Notes: a model not told the origin generated them from the letters alone. Counted from the stretch's first letter, positions 1 to 5,755 are shown. The stretch is DNA of 10,888 nt from Leptolyngbyaceae cyanobacterium CSSed165cm_216 (GCA_007135385.1 SLIY01000043.1:1-10888), one strand, 5' to 3'. Numbers and translations are program-made.

Positions 1-163
1 TGCCATGGGCCATAGCGCGATAAATGGCGTATTCTCCCACCAGGGTTTTGCCGGAGCCAGTCGGTGCGCACACCACCACAGATTTGTCGGCGTTGAGGGC
101 CGCGATCGCCTCGTGCTGAAAGTCGTCGAGGGCAAAGGGGAAAATCTGGGTAAGGTCAAGCAC
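1..163 (-). CDS. Ski2/DEAD-like superfamily 2 helicase, N-terminal fragment (cut by window edge)
   Basis: Reading the minus strand leftwards from a GTG at 163-161 gives an open frame that runs off the window at position 1. The visible ~54 residues contain a Q-motif-like segment (FPFALDDFQHEAI) followed by a perfect Walker A, APTGSGKT, then LVGEYAIYRAMA. This is the typical start of cyanobacterial superfamily 2 helicases related to Ski2/Mtr4 (DEAD domain, later DSHCT domain), which use ATP to unwind RNA or DNA. The family assignment rests on the N-terminus only; the helicase core and C-terminus are outside the window. No ATG lies in frame after the upstream stop codon (TAG at plus 194-196), so GTG at 163 is the best start, although no clear Shine-Dalgarno sequence precedes it. 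The plus-strand open frame over this stretch is a shadow. Confidence 0.85.
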   Translation of the reverse strand, partial: MLDLTQIFPFALDDFQHEAIAALNADKSVVVCAPTGSGKTLVGEYAIYRAMAHG

Positions 164-455
164 GCAGCTAGGATGATGGGGAACGTCACTATTCTAGTGG
201 GTCCAGGGCAGCAGCGGATAGGCTGGCTTCCGAGGAGACCCCACACAGCCTTCACTTAAACCATCCAATGCTTAAAGGTTATGACAAGATTTTTGTCTAA
301 AGAGGGTGTCCTCCTAAGATTGGCAGAACCTATAGAACTAGTTATGAGCCGGTAGAGGGATGTAAGGCTTCCTAAAGCACAAATAGAGGAAGCACCCATA
401 GAGAGTTTACTTCTGCCACTGATGACGGGTTCTGATTAATGATTGAGGAATGATG
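164..455. other. divergent intergenic region with candidate promoter and leader hairpin
   Basis: This 292-bp stretch lies between the leftward helicase and the rightward outer-membrane gene. No gene is seen in it. A weak plus-strand promoter candidate is TTGGCA (320-325), 16 bp, TTATGA (342-347). Between it and the next gene is a 7-bp inverted repeat, GCTTCCT (367-373) and AGGAAGC (387-393), with a 13-nt loop, which could form a hairpin in the leader. A second small inverted repeat, GACAA/TTGTC, lies at 283-297. All of these are pattern readings without experimental support. Confidence 0.35.
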
Positions 456-911
456 ATGCGAAACAGGGTAATCTTTCTGTCTATTCTAGCTGGGGGAGCG
501 ATCGCTGCTCCCACCGTCCAGGCCCAGCAGCCTCCGGATTACTACGTTGGCGTCGGCATTCGTACAGGCCTCAACGACCCTACCGCCTTTGTCATCGACT
601 CGAAGGCCAAAGTTCTAGACCTGGGGAGTGACGCTACCCTGTCCGTTCGACCCGCTGTGCTATTTGAAAGCGGCACTGAACTGCGACTACCCCTATCAGT
701 AGAAGGGGCAGTAGCCGACGGCTTCTACCCCTATGCAGGTGGTGGCATTGCTTACAATGCTGACGGCAGTTCTAGGGTTGATCCGATGATTACAGGCGGG
801 ATTGATATTGGGGTAGCTCGCAATCTGGTATTAGACCTCAACCTGAATATGCTGTTTCAACCTGGCGGCACAGATACCGAGTTCACGGCGTCCATCAACT
901 ATGCGTTTTAG
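456..911 (+). CDS. small secreted outer-membrane beta-barrel-like protein
   Basis: The 151-residue product starts with a clear Sec signal peptide: MRNR, then a hydrophobic stretch, then an AxA-type cleavage site at VQA before QQPP. The mature part (~125 residues) alternates polar and hydrophobic residues, is rich in Gly, and ends in ...NYAF. The C-terminal Phe is the usual signature of outer-membrane barrel proteins. Segments such as FYPYAGGGIAYN and RNLVLDLNLNMLF look like amphipathic barrel strands. I recognise it as a conserved cyanobacterial hypothetical of OmpX/OmpW-like size, not as a named gene; substrate and role are unknown. Three ATGs stand in tandem at 450, 453 and 456. GAGGA at 445-449 touches the first and is best spaced for the third, so 456 is chosen; starting at 450 adds two Met. 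The 3' end is 10 bp from the end of the convergent DUF2839 gene. Confidence 0.75.
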   Translation: MRNRVIFLSILAGGAIAAPTVQAQQPPDYYVGVGIRTGLNDPTAFVIDSKAKVLDLGSDATLSVRPAVLFESGTELRLPLSVEGAVADGFYPYAGGGIAYNADGSSRVDPMITGGIDIGVARNLVLDLNLNMLFQPGGTDTEFTASINYAF

Positions 912-921
912 TCGTAACCCT

Positions 922-1137
922 CTAATCCACCAGATCCCACCAGCCAAGGCCTGGGCCGACAAACCGTAGGGTAATCCAAAAACCAATGGTAATAATAATG
1001 GCGGCCCAGGTACCCCGAGTGGTCCATTTGACAAACTGCTGAGACTGTTGCTTGGTAATCGGCAACCAGGGCAGGATGGGTTCGGCTTGGCCATACTTTT
1101 CCCCCAATTGTTCCCGCCGTCGCTTTGATTCCCCCAT
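922..1137 (-). CDS. DUF2839 family small membrane protein
   Basis: The 71-residue protein opens with a charged segment, MGESKRRREQLGEKYG, followed by the conserved block ILPWLPITKQQSQQFVKWTTRGTW. One transmembrane helix follows (about residues 43-62), and the end is GLGWWDLVD. This layout and the ILPWLPITK block match the cyanobacterial DUF2839 family, whose function is unknown; residence in the thylakoid or plasma membrane is an inference from the single helix. The start is supported by AGAGGA eight bases upstream of the ATG. A TATAGT box (minus strand, plus coordinates 1171-1176) could be its -10 element, without a good -35. It is a single gene, convergent with the outer-membrane gene on its left. 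Confidence 0.85.
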   Translation of the reverse strand: MGESKRRREQLGEKYGQAEPILPWLPITKQQSQQFVKWTTRGTWAAIIITIGFWITLRFVGPGLGWWDLVD

Positions 1138-1170
1138 GGGTACAGTCCTCTTCTAAGTCAACACTTTCCT

Positions 1171-1176
1171 ACTATA
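1171..1176 (-). promoter_or_regulatory. candidate -10 box for the DUF2839 gene
   Basis: The minus strand reads TATAGT here, 34 bp upstream of the DUF2839 start codon. The matching -35 position is poor (GCAGAG at 1194-1199), so this is only a candidate. Confidence 0.25.
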
Positions 1177-1226
1177 CCGACTCTTCGCGAGTACTCTGCG
1201 GCATCAGTCGGCCCACCATTCCTGAT

Positions 1227-1251
1227 ACCTGACACCTAGAACCTAACACCC
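1227..1251 (+). repeat. heptamer tandem repeat (STRR-like), copy 1
   Basis: Three consecutive 7-bp units, ACCTGAC, ACCTAGA and ACCTAAC, are followed by ACCC. The unit consensus is ACCTRAC. Degenerate heptanucleotide repeats of this kind (STRR) are known from intergenic DNA of many cyanobacteria. The copy lies 35 bp beyond the 3' end of the DinG-like gene. A second array of the same family lies at that gene's 5' end (2949-2965). Confidence 0.65.
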
Positions 1252-1285
1252 GCCGTAAAGGTGGTCGTATTTTGGCCAGGCGGCC

Positions 1286-2884
1286 CTAGACCGACTCCAG
1301 GGGAACCCCATCCTCATCCCCAGGGGACCAGTTGGCGGGCAGGGTGCGAGTACAGGCGGCAGGGCTGAGGGCTTCTAGGATCTGGGAGCCGTAGCTGCGG
1401 TAGTGCACCCGCGTATCGAGTAGGGCCACCATGCCCTGGTGGAGTCGCAGCGGGGCGATCGCCCGTTGCAGTTCCGCTAAGGCTGTGGGTAGCAGGTACA
1501 GGCGAAACCAGTCCTGCCGCCGCCGCTTGTGAAAGGCCACCCGTCCGGCCACCAGGGGATCTTCCAGGGAGGGCAGGGGTAGGGTGGCAATGATTATCAA
1601 GGCTGGGGGTGACATCATGCCCCGCTGCTGCTGCCAAAATTCCCAGCCGCTGACCAAAATGGTGCCCTGTCCCCCATCCGTGGATTCAACCCGCACCCGC
1701 GAGCCAAATTCGCCCGCCAGGGAGGCCGCCAATTGGTCTTTAAGGGGCAAGTCATCGATCAAGATCAGGGTGGTTCCCGGTAGAGTTGGTTTGACGCAGC
1801 TGAGCAGGCGACATATCTCTTGATACAGGACCGCCTGAAACTGTGGCGTATTCGGTAGGGGCAGATGGTCAGGCAGGTACAGCTGAATCAGGTCGTTATG
1901 GCGATGGGGGTTGAATTTTAGACAGGTGAGATCATCCAAGCCAAAGCGCTGACGAAAAATGTCCGCTTGGGGGTTGGTATCTAGGGAAGCCCCAATCAAC
2001 ACCACCGGCTGCCTTTCCCACACATGGCCCAGGGGGGTGGCCAAATCCACTGGGGCGCAGTTGAGGCTGACTTGCCCCATTTGGCGGTCTACCCTAAACC
2101 ACAGCAGGTGATCCGGCGGGGAGAACTGCTGCCAGAATTGCTGCCAGGCGGGGGGCATGACCCCAGGGGCAATGGTCACTGGCAGGGCCTGGTGGAGCTG
2201 TCGGAGGCGATCGCAGTCATCATCCCCCAACAGATGGCAATGGTAGGGGTTAGCTGGCCGCTGAAAGGCCGAGTGGGTAAGGGCCACCTGGGTGTCTTGA
2301 ATCAGCGATTGACAGCGGGGATAGGCCAGAGCTAAATAGGTCCAATCTAGGCTAGTGAGGGAGGCCGTCAATTGCTGCCGCAACCACAGCTCTAGGTGAT
2401 CAACATCGTCTAATAGGGTAGGAATGCCGTCAGGGAAGCGATCGCCCCGCCCCAGCCGATCACTCCACCAGGCCTCGGGGGTGGTCAGCAGCAGGCCCGC
2501 AAAGTCTGCCTGAGGCCATCGGTCCCCCTGCTGAATGGGCTTGGGCAGCACCAGTTTTTCCTGTAGGCGGGGTAAGTCCTCTAGCAACACCCGCTGACTG
2601 GTACTACGGGGGGCCACCAATACCGCTGGTCCTGGCCACATTAGCAAGGCAATCAAATAGCTCAGGCGGTATTCTCCCTGGTAAGCAGATAGCCCTCCCA
2701 CTTGCAGAAGGGCACTACGGCCTAACCGCAGCGCCCGTGCCACCAGTCGAGCCAGGGTCAGGTGGTGAGGCCAACTGGCGGTGTCACAGTCGCGCAAAAA
2801 TGCACGTAGCTGTTGGTGGACTTGGGCTTCAATCACAAGCGCAGGGGGGAACAACCAATAGAGACATAGCCCCCATTGTGGCAT
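1286..2884 (-). CDS. DinG-like helicase homologue with degenerate catalytic motifs
   Basis: The product is a 532-residue protein. Its C-terminal third has the layout of the DinG/XPD helicase C-terminal domain: FW (416-417), then ATLPLPSLEDPLVAGR with a DPLVA signature (about 433-448), LYLLPTALAELQR, and VALLDTRVHYRSYG. Every catalytic motif is changed. The Walker A position reads GEYRLS (70-75) with no GKT/S. The DEAH position reads DDVD (159-162). The WEGVD-like motif reads WEFWQQQ, and the QGxGRxIR arginine motif reads QRAIAPLRL (about 473-481). There is no Cys cluster between Walker A and B, so the iron-sulfur domain of DinG/XPD is absent. I recall similar proteins (RAFLR..WPHHLTLARLVARALRLGRSAL near the start) in other cyanobacteria, which suggests a conserved pseudo-enzyme, not a decaying gene; the long intact frame agrees. 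ATG at 2884 is preferred because GAGAGA precedes it. A longer GTG start at 2956 lies inside a palindromic repeat. GTG at 2836 (VIEAQVHQQL) is also possible. Role unknown; nucleic-acid binding is an inference. Confidence 0.75.
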   Translation of the reverse strand: MPQWGLCLYWLFPPALVIEAQVHQQLRAFLRDCDTASWPHHLTLARLVARALRLGRSALLQVGGLSAYQGEYRLSYLIALLMWPGPAVLVAPRSTSQRVLLEDLPRLQEKLVLPKPIQQGDRWPQADFAGLLLTTPEAWWSDRLGRGDRFPDGIPTLLDDVDHLELWLRQQLTASLTSLDWTYLALAYPRCQSLIQDTQVALTHSAFQRPANPYHCHLLGDDDCDRLRQLHQALPVTIAPGVMPPAWQQFWQQFSPPDHLLWFRVDRQMGQVSLNCAPVDLATPLGHVWERQPVVLIGASLDTNPQADIFRQRFGLDDLTCLKFNPHRHNDLIQLYLPDHLPLPNTPQFQAVLYQEICRLLSCVKPTLPGTTLILIDDLPLKDQLAASLAGEFGSRVRVESTDGGQGTILVSGWEFWQQQRGMMSPPALIIIATLPLPSLEDPLVAGRVAFHKRRRQDWFRLYLLPTALAELQRAIAPLRLHQGMVALLDTRVHYRSYGSQILEALSPAACTRTLPANWSPGDEDGVPLESV

Positions 2885-2914
2885 AGATAATCTCTCGACT
2901 GTGCCTAAGCGGTC

Positions 2915-2958
2915 AGGTGTCAGGCATTGGTGACACCTGTCACCAATGCCTGACACCT
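2915..2958. repeat. 44-nt perfect palindrome
   Basis: Two 21-bp arms, 2915-2935 and 2938-2958, are exact reverse complements separated by only CC. The arms begin AGGTGTCAGGCATTGG on the left and end CCAATGCCTGACACCT on the right. It lies between the divergent DinG-like and tyrA genes and would form a very stable hairpin or cruciform. There is no T-run on either side, so it is not a standard terminator. The right arm merges into the heptamer repeat at 2949-2965. Confidence 0.9.
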
Positions 2959-2965
2959 AACACCC
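2949..2965 (+). repeat. heptamer tandem repeat (STRR-like), copy 2
   Basis: CCTGACACCTAACACCC, made of units (G)CCTGAC, ACCTAAC and ACCC, matches the copy at 1227-1251 except that one 7-bp unit is missing. Its first part is the right arm of the 44-nt palindrome. Together the two copies bracket the DinG-like gene. Confidence 0.6.
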
Positions 2966-3066
2966 TCCATAACTTCTGCCTTGCTGTACTCAGGTGTTTT
3001 ATCTGAGCAGCGCTTGAGCTGCGATATGCTAATTACCGATCGCTTGCCACAGGGGTACGAAAGGGG

Positions 3067-3915
3067 ATGACACAGGTTGCCATTGTTGGTCTGGGACTAA
3101 TTGGCGGATCCCTAGGCTTTGACCTGGTGCGGCGGGGCTATACCGTGATCGGCGTTGCCCGGCGTCCAGAAACCGCTCAGCGGGCCTTGGCGTTGGGCGC
3201 TGTTCACCAGGCGGGGACCGATTTGGCCCTGGTGGCGGCGGCTGACGTGGTGATCATCTGCACCCCGATCAACGGGGTGGTGCAGACGGCAACGGCCATC
3301 GTGCCTTACCTGCAACCCCAGGCGATAATCACCGATGTAGCCTCGGTGAAAGGGGAGATTGTGCCTGCGATCGCAGCGGTTTGGCCTCGCTTTTTGGGGG
3401 GGCACCCCATGGCTGGTAAGGCGGAAGCGGGGTTAGCGGTGGCGGAAGCGGGGCTATTTCAGGGACGGCCCTATGTGCTGACGCCGACAGCCACCACCCC
3501 TGACGATGTCCTGATCACCATGACCACCCTGGTCCAGGATCTAGGATCGGTGCTGTACCAATGCTCCCCCGAGCACCATGACCAGGCCGTCGCCTGGATT
3601 TCCCATTTACCGGTGATGGTCAGCGCCAGTCTGCTGCTGGCTTGTCAGCAGGAACCTAATCCGGCGATCGCCGCCCTGGCCCAATCCCTAGCCAGTTCTG
3701 GATTTCGCGACACCAGCCGGGTGGGCGGTGGGGTGCCAGAACTGGGCACCCTGATGGCTCGCCACAACCGGACCGCCTTGCTCAAGGGTTTGGCCGCCTA
3801 TCAGCAGCAACTCACCGCCCTAGAAACAATGATTCAGCAAGGGGACTGGGACACTCTGCACCAATACCTCAGCCAAGCCCAACAGACTCGGCCCCCATAT
3901 ATCGCCCCCTTGTAA
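3067..3915 (+). CDS. tyrA: arogenate/prephenate dehydrogenase (tyrosine biosynthesis)
   Basis: TyrA oxidatively decarboxylates arogenate or prephenate in the last steps of tyrosine synthesis in the cytosol. The N-terminal Rossmann fold carries GLGLIGG (8-14), followed by GVARRPE, where Arg32-Arg33 sit where an NADP-binding basic residue is expected. TDVASVK (about 89-95) and GGHPMAG with catalytic-type His113 follow. The C-terminal helical domain has HDQAVAWISHLP (His180) and SSGFRDTSRVGGG. Length (282 residues) and motifs fit the cyanobacterial NADP-dependent arogenate dehydrogenase type known from Synechocystis; the arogenate preference is inferred from that relationship. The start follows purine-rich GAAAGGGG directly before the ATG, with a second AGGGG about ten bases upstream. 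It is a single gene, divergent from the DinG-like gene and followed by a hairpin terminator at 4101-4124. Confidence 0.95.
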   Translation: MTQVAIVGLGLIGGSLGFDLVRRGYTVIGVARRPETAQRALALGAVHQAGTDLALVAAADVVIICTPINGVVQTATAIVPYLQPQAIITDVASVKGEIVPAIAAVWPRFLGGHPMAGKAEAGLAVAEAGLFQGRPYVLTPTATTPDDVLITMTTLVQDLGSVLYQCSPEHHDQAVAWISHLPVMVSASLLLACQQEPNPAIAALAQSLASSGFRDTSRVGGGVPELGTLMARHNRTALLKGLAAYQQQLTALETMIQQGDWDTLHQYLSQAQQTRPPYIAPL

Positions 3916-4052
3916 GTGACTGACATCACGGGGACACAAAATGTTGTTGCTATCCGTAATGACCCTAACTTACGGTGAAGATACTACCGTGAGGCCAGTG
4001 GTGCGCTGGTATCTAGGGCAATCTAGGAATCAGCACCTGCTTCCTCACACAC

Positions 4053-4096
4053 CTTATACAGAACCCTCTGTCTTATACAGAACCCTCTATACAGAA
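4053..4096 (+). repeat. 19-bp direct repeats, 2.3 copies
   Basis: CTTATACAGAACCCTCTGT (4053-4071) is repeated as CTTATACAGAACCCTCTAT (4072-4090), and a third partial copy, TATACAGAA, overlaps at 4088-4096. The repeats fill the space between tyrA and its terminator. The small plus-strand open frame that crosses them (3941-4141) has no start signal and no protein character beyond the repeat. Confidence 0.85.
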
Positions 4097-4100
4097 ACTG

Positions 4101-4124
4101 CCCCCGGCACTCCGGTGCCGGGGG
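4101..4124. terminator. hairpin terminator between tyrA and the DUF2165 gene
   Basis: CCCCCGGCAC (4101-4110) pairs perfectly with GTGCCGGGGG (4115-4124) across a TCCG loop. TTATT follows on the plus strand. It lies 185 bp after the tyrA stop and 13 bp beyond the stop of the convergent DUF2165 gene, so it may serve both directions. Confidence 0.8.
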
Positions 4125-4137
4125 TTATTCCATGGAG

Positions 4138-4632
4138 CTAGTTATTCTCTTGGTCAGCCATGGCCAAGTACAGCAGCACAATCCCAACGCAGCCAATGAA
4201 GCGAAAGGCAGGCTGCTGACCGTTCCAATCGGCGGACTGCCACATGGCAAACCACTCACCACCAATCACCATGAACCCGACGAACCAAAATAAAAAAGCC
4301 AGGGTTAAGCCATAAATGGCGATCGCTTTGGCCCGGTTAAAGACCGCCCCCGAGTCGCCCATTACCCGCCATAGGCGCACGGCACCAGCTAAACACAGAC
4401 CGGCGATCGCCGCTTCAGTGGCGATAATCAGACCATAGACGATCTTTTGCAGTTGTGGATCCTGAATCGCCCGCCAGGTGAGCTGGTTATCGGGAAACAC
4501 CGTATCCATGGTCAGCACATGGTAGATATAGCGAAAATTGGCGTCGTAATCTGTGAGATTATTGAGCACGATCACCAAGGCAAGCAGCCCAATAGACCCA
4601 ACCAACAGAATTTTAGATAGGCGTATGGCCAT
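4138..4632 (-). CDS. DUF2165 family small integral membrane protein
   Basis: The protein has 164 residues and about four transmembrane helices (roughly 7-25, 64-86, 103-122 and 143-158). The family blocks are easy to see: MAIRLSKILL at the N-terminus, NNLTDYDANF (24-33), MDTVFP, FNRAKAIAIYGLT, GGEWFAMWQS (124-133) and WNGQ before the last helix. These match DUF2165, predicted small membrane proteins of unknown function found widely in bacteria. The start is fixed by the conserved MIRLSK-type N-terminus. Its start codon is only 6 bp from that of the divergent nanE, so the promoter of each gene must overlap the other's coding sequence. No Shine-Dalgarno sequence is seen upstream. Confidence 0.85.
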   Translation of the reverse strand: MAIRLSKILLVGSIGLLALVIVLNNLTDYDANFRYIYHVLTMDTVFPDNQLTWRAIQDPQLQKIVYGLIIATEAAIAGLCLAGAVRLWRVMGDSGAVFNRAKAIAIYGLTLAFLFWFVGFMVIGGEWFAMWQSADWNGQQPAFRFIGCVGIVLLYLAMADQENN

Positions 4633-4638
4633 AGACAG

Positions 4639-5328
4639 ATGGTAGCAAGTTGCTTAGCGCGCCTTAAAGGCGGGCTTATTGTATCGTGTCAGGCCCCGAC
4701 TACATCACCGTTGCACGACCCAATTGCGATCGCCGCGATGGCGGCAGCGGCGGTCAACCAGGGGGCGGTGGGGGTGCGCATTGACACCCCCGATCATATT
4801 GCTGCGGTGCGAGCCCGGATTTCCCAACCGATTATTGGCCTGTGGAAGCAGGTGCTGCCCCCATCGTCGGTCTACATTACGCCACAATTTCACCACGCCA
4901 AGGCGGTGGCCGCGACAGGGGCCGATATGATTGCTGTCGATGCGACCCAGCGCTCCCGACCGGGGGACGAAACCCTGGCGGAGTTGATTGCCGCCATTCG
5001 CGATCGCCTGGGTAAGCCTGTTATGGCCGATGTCGATACCCTGGATAACGCCCAGCGAGCGGTGGCAGCGGGGGCCGACTGTGTGGGCACCACCTTATTT
5101 GGCTATACCCAAACCACCCAGGGCCACCGCCCCCCCAATATGGATCTGCTGCAAGCCATGGTGCACCACTGCCCTGTACCTGTCATTTGCGAAGGGGGCA
5201 TCGGCTCTCCCCAAGTCGCTCGCCAAGCCCTTGATTTAGGGGCCTATGCGGTGGTGGTGGGCACCGCCATTACCGGCATCGATACCCTGGTCAAAACCTA
5301 TGTTCAAGCTGTGGTATCAGCCCCCTAA
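4639..5328 (+). CDS. nanE: N-acetylmannosamine-6-phosphate 2-epimerase family protein
   Basis: NanE interconverts N-acetylmannosamine-6-phosphate and N-acetylglucosamine-6-phosphate, usually in sialic acid or ManNAc catabolism. This 229-residue TIM barrel has the usual family length and landmarks in order: LKGGLIVSCQ (9-18), GAVGVRI, PIIGLWK with Lys70, the phosphate-side segment ITPQFHHAKAVAATGADMIAVDAT, MADVDT (129-134), GTTLFGYT, CEGGIGSP with Glu185, and VVVGTAITGI near the end. Lys70 and Glu185 align with the catalytic Lys and Glu known for bacterial NanE. No transporter, lyase, kinase or deaminase for sialic acids is nearby, so its job here may be amino-sugar recycling (inference). The ATG at 4639 has no clear ribosome binding site; the family usually begins near LARLKGG, so the start may be a few codons off. 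The stop codon lies in the first unit of a tandem repeat. Confidence 0.85.
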   Translation: MVASCLARLKGGLIVSCQAPTTSPLHDPIAIAAMAAAAVNQGAVGVRIDTPDHIAAVRARISQPIIGLWKQVLPPSSVYITPQFHHAKAVAATGADMIAVDATQRSRPGDETLAELIAAIRDRLGKPVMADVDTLDNAQRAVAAGADCVGTTLFGYTQTTQGHRPPNMDLLQAMVHHCPVPVICEGGIGSPQVARQALDLGAYAVVVGTAITGIDTLVKTYVQAVVSAP

Positions 5329-5368
5329 AGTATCAGCCCCCTAAAGTATCAGCCCCCTAAAGTATCAG
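5314..5368 (+). repeat. 16-bp tandem repeat, 3.4 copies, over the nanE stop codon
   Basis: GTATCAGCCCCCTAAA is repeated exactly at 5314-5329, 5330-5345 and 5346-5361, followed by a partial GTATCAG (5362-5368). The first unit encodes the last residues and the TAA stop of nanE. With only three contiguous units and no spacers, this is not a CRISPR array. Confidence 0.95.
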
Positions 5369-5382
5369 TACGAAGGGGGCTG
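5350..5382 (+). terminator. hairpin after nanE built from the tandem repeat
   Basis: CAGCCCCCT (5350-5358, third repeat unit) pairs with AGGGGGCTG (5374-5382) across a 15-nt loop, inside which GTA and TAC can also pair. The first two repeat units offer the same left arm. There is no T-run after the hairpin, so intrinsic termination is uncertain; it may mainly protect the mRNA end. Confidence 0.5.
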
Positions 5383-5430
5383 GTTCGGGAAGTATTTCGC
5401 AGAAAAGGACGGGGTGGGTCAAATAAAAAC

Positions 5431-5459
5431 AAAGGGATGCAGTGTGACTGCATCCCTTT
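5431..5459 (-). terminator. rho-independent terminator of the psbEFLJ operon
   Basis: A perfect 13-bp stem, AAAGGGATGCAGT (5431-5443) with ACTGCATCCCTTT (5447-5459), closes a 3-nt loop. On the minus strand it is followed by TGTTTTTATTTG-type sequence, a proper T-rich tail. It lies 73 bp past the psbJ stop. Confidence 0.9.
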
Positions 5460-5532
5460 GAATTGATCTTTGGTGAGACTTAACTTGGTTAAACCTCACA
5501 CCATATCGATTCATACCGGTGATCAGGCTCGA

Positions 5533-5652
5533 CTACATGGAGGAGCCAACCCCAGCATAGGCACCATAGAAAAATAAGCCGACCACGACTAAAATACCGG
5601 TACCAGCCACAGTTGCCACAATCCACAGAGGAATACGCCCACTCTGAAGCAT
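5533..5652 (-). CDS. psbJ: photosystem II protein PsbJ
   Basis: PsbJ is a one-helix thylakoid membrane subunit of photosystem II near cytochrome b559 and the QB site. It takes part in electron flow on the acceptor side and in assembly. The minus strand encodes 39 residues, MLQSGRIPLWIV...GLFFYGAYAGVGSSM, ending TAG. The GRIPLW start and the FFYGAYAG.GSSM end are diagnostic, and length matches the family. AGGAG lies about ten bases upstream of the ATG, giving this last gene its own good ribosome binding site. It lies 103 bp after psbL, an unusually wide gap for this operon. Confidence 0.97.
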   Translation of the reverse strand: MLQSGRIPLWIVATVAGTGILVVVGLFFYGAYAGVGSSM

Positions 5653-5684
5653 GATCCACATCTCCTACTCTTGGGTTAGTCAGT

Positions 5685-5714
5685 AATTAACTCAAACACA
5701 ATTAACTCAACACA
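5685..5714. repeat. 15-bp direct repeat in the psbL-psbJ gap
   Basis: AATTAACTCAAACAC (5685-5699) is followed directly by AATTAACTCAACACA (5700-5714), sharing AATTAACTCAA. On the psb coding strand this is TTGAGTTAATT twice. A short inverted repeat, GGCC-TAT-GGCC, lies at 5720-5730. No gene is seen in this gap. Confidence 0.7.
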
Positions 5715-5755
5715 GTACAGGCCTATGGCCCGGATTTCGTTCGCTAGCTCTCGAT

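Noticed and set aside
5..259. Plus-strand open frame of 84 residues at the left edge
   Set aside because: It lies opposite a clear helicase N-terminus with a perfect Walker A on the minus strand; its own translation resembles no protein.
831..1094. Minus-strand open frame of 87 residues overlapping the DUF2839 gene and the outer-membrane gene
   Set aside because: It lies in another frame of the DUF2839 gene, which has family motifs and a ribosome site; the translation is Pro/Leu-rich noise.
1584..2335. Plus-strand open frames within the DinG-like gene
   Set aside because: They are fragmented shadows of a 532-codon intact frame with recognisable domain structure on the opposite strand.
2885..2956. 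Longer DinG-like protein starting at GTG 2956
   Set aside because: The extra 24 residues would be encoded partly by the palindromic repeat arm; the ATG at 2884 has a GAGAGA upstream.
3941..4141. Plus-strand open frame of 66 residues after tyrA
   Set aside because: It runs through the 19-bp repeats and the terminator hairpin, has no ribosome binding site, and its repeat-derived translation has no protein character.
5314..5368. Possible CRISPR-like repeat array
   Set aside because: The 16-bp units are directly contiguous without spacers, number only three and a half, and there are no cas genes.
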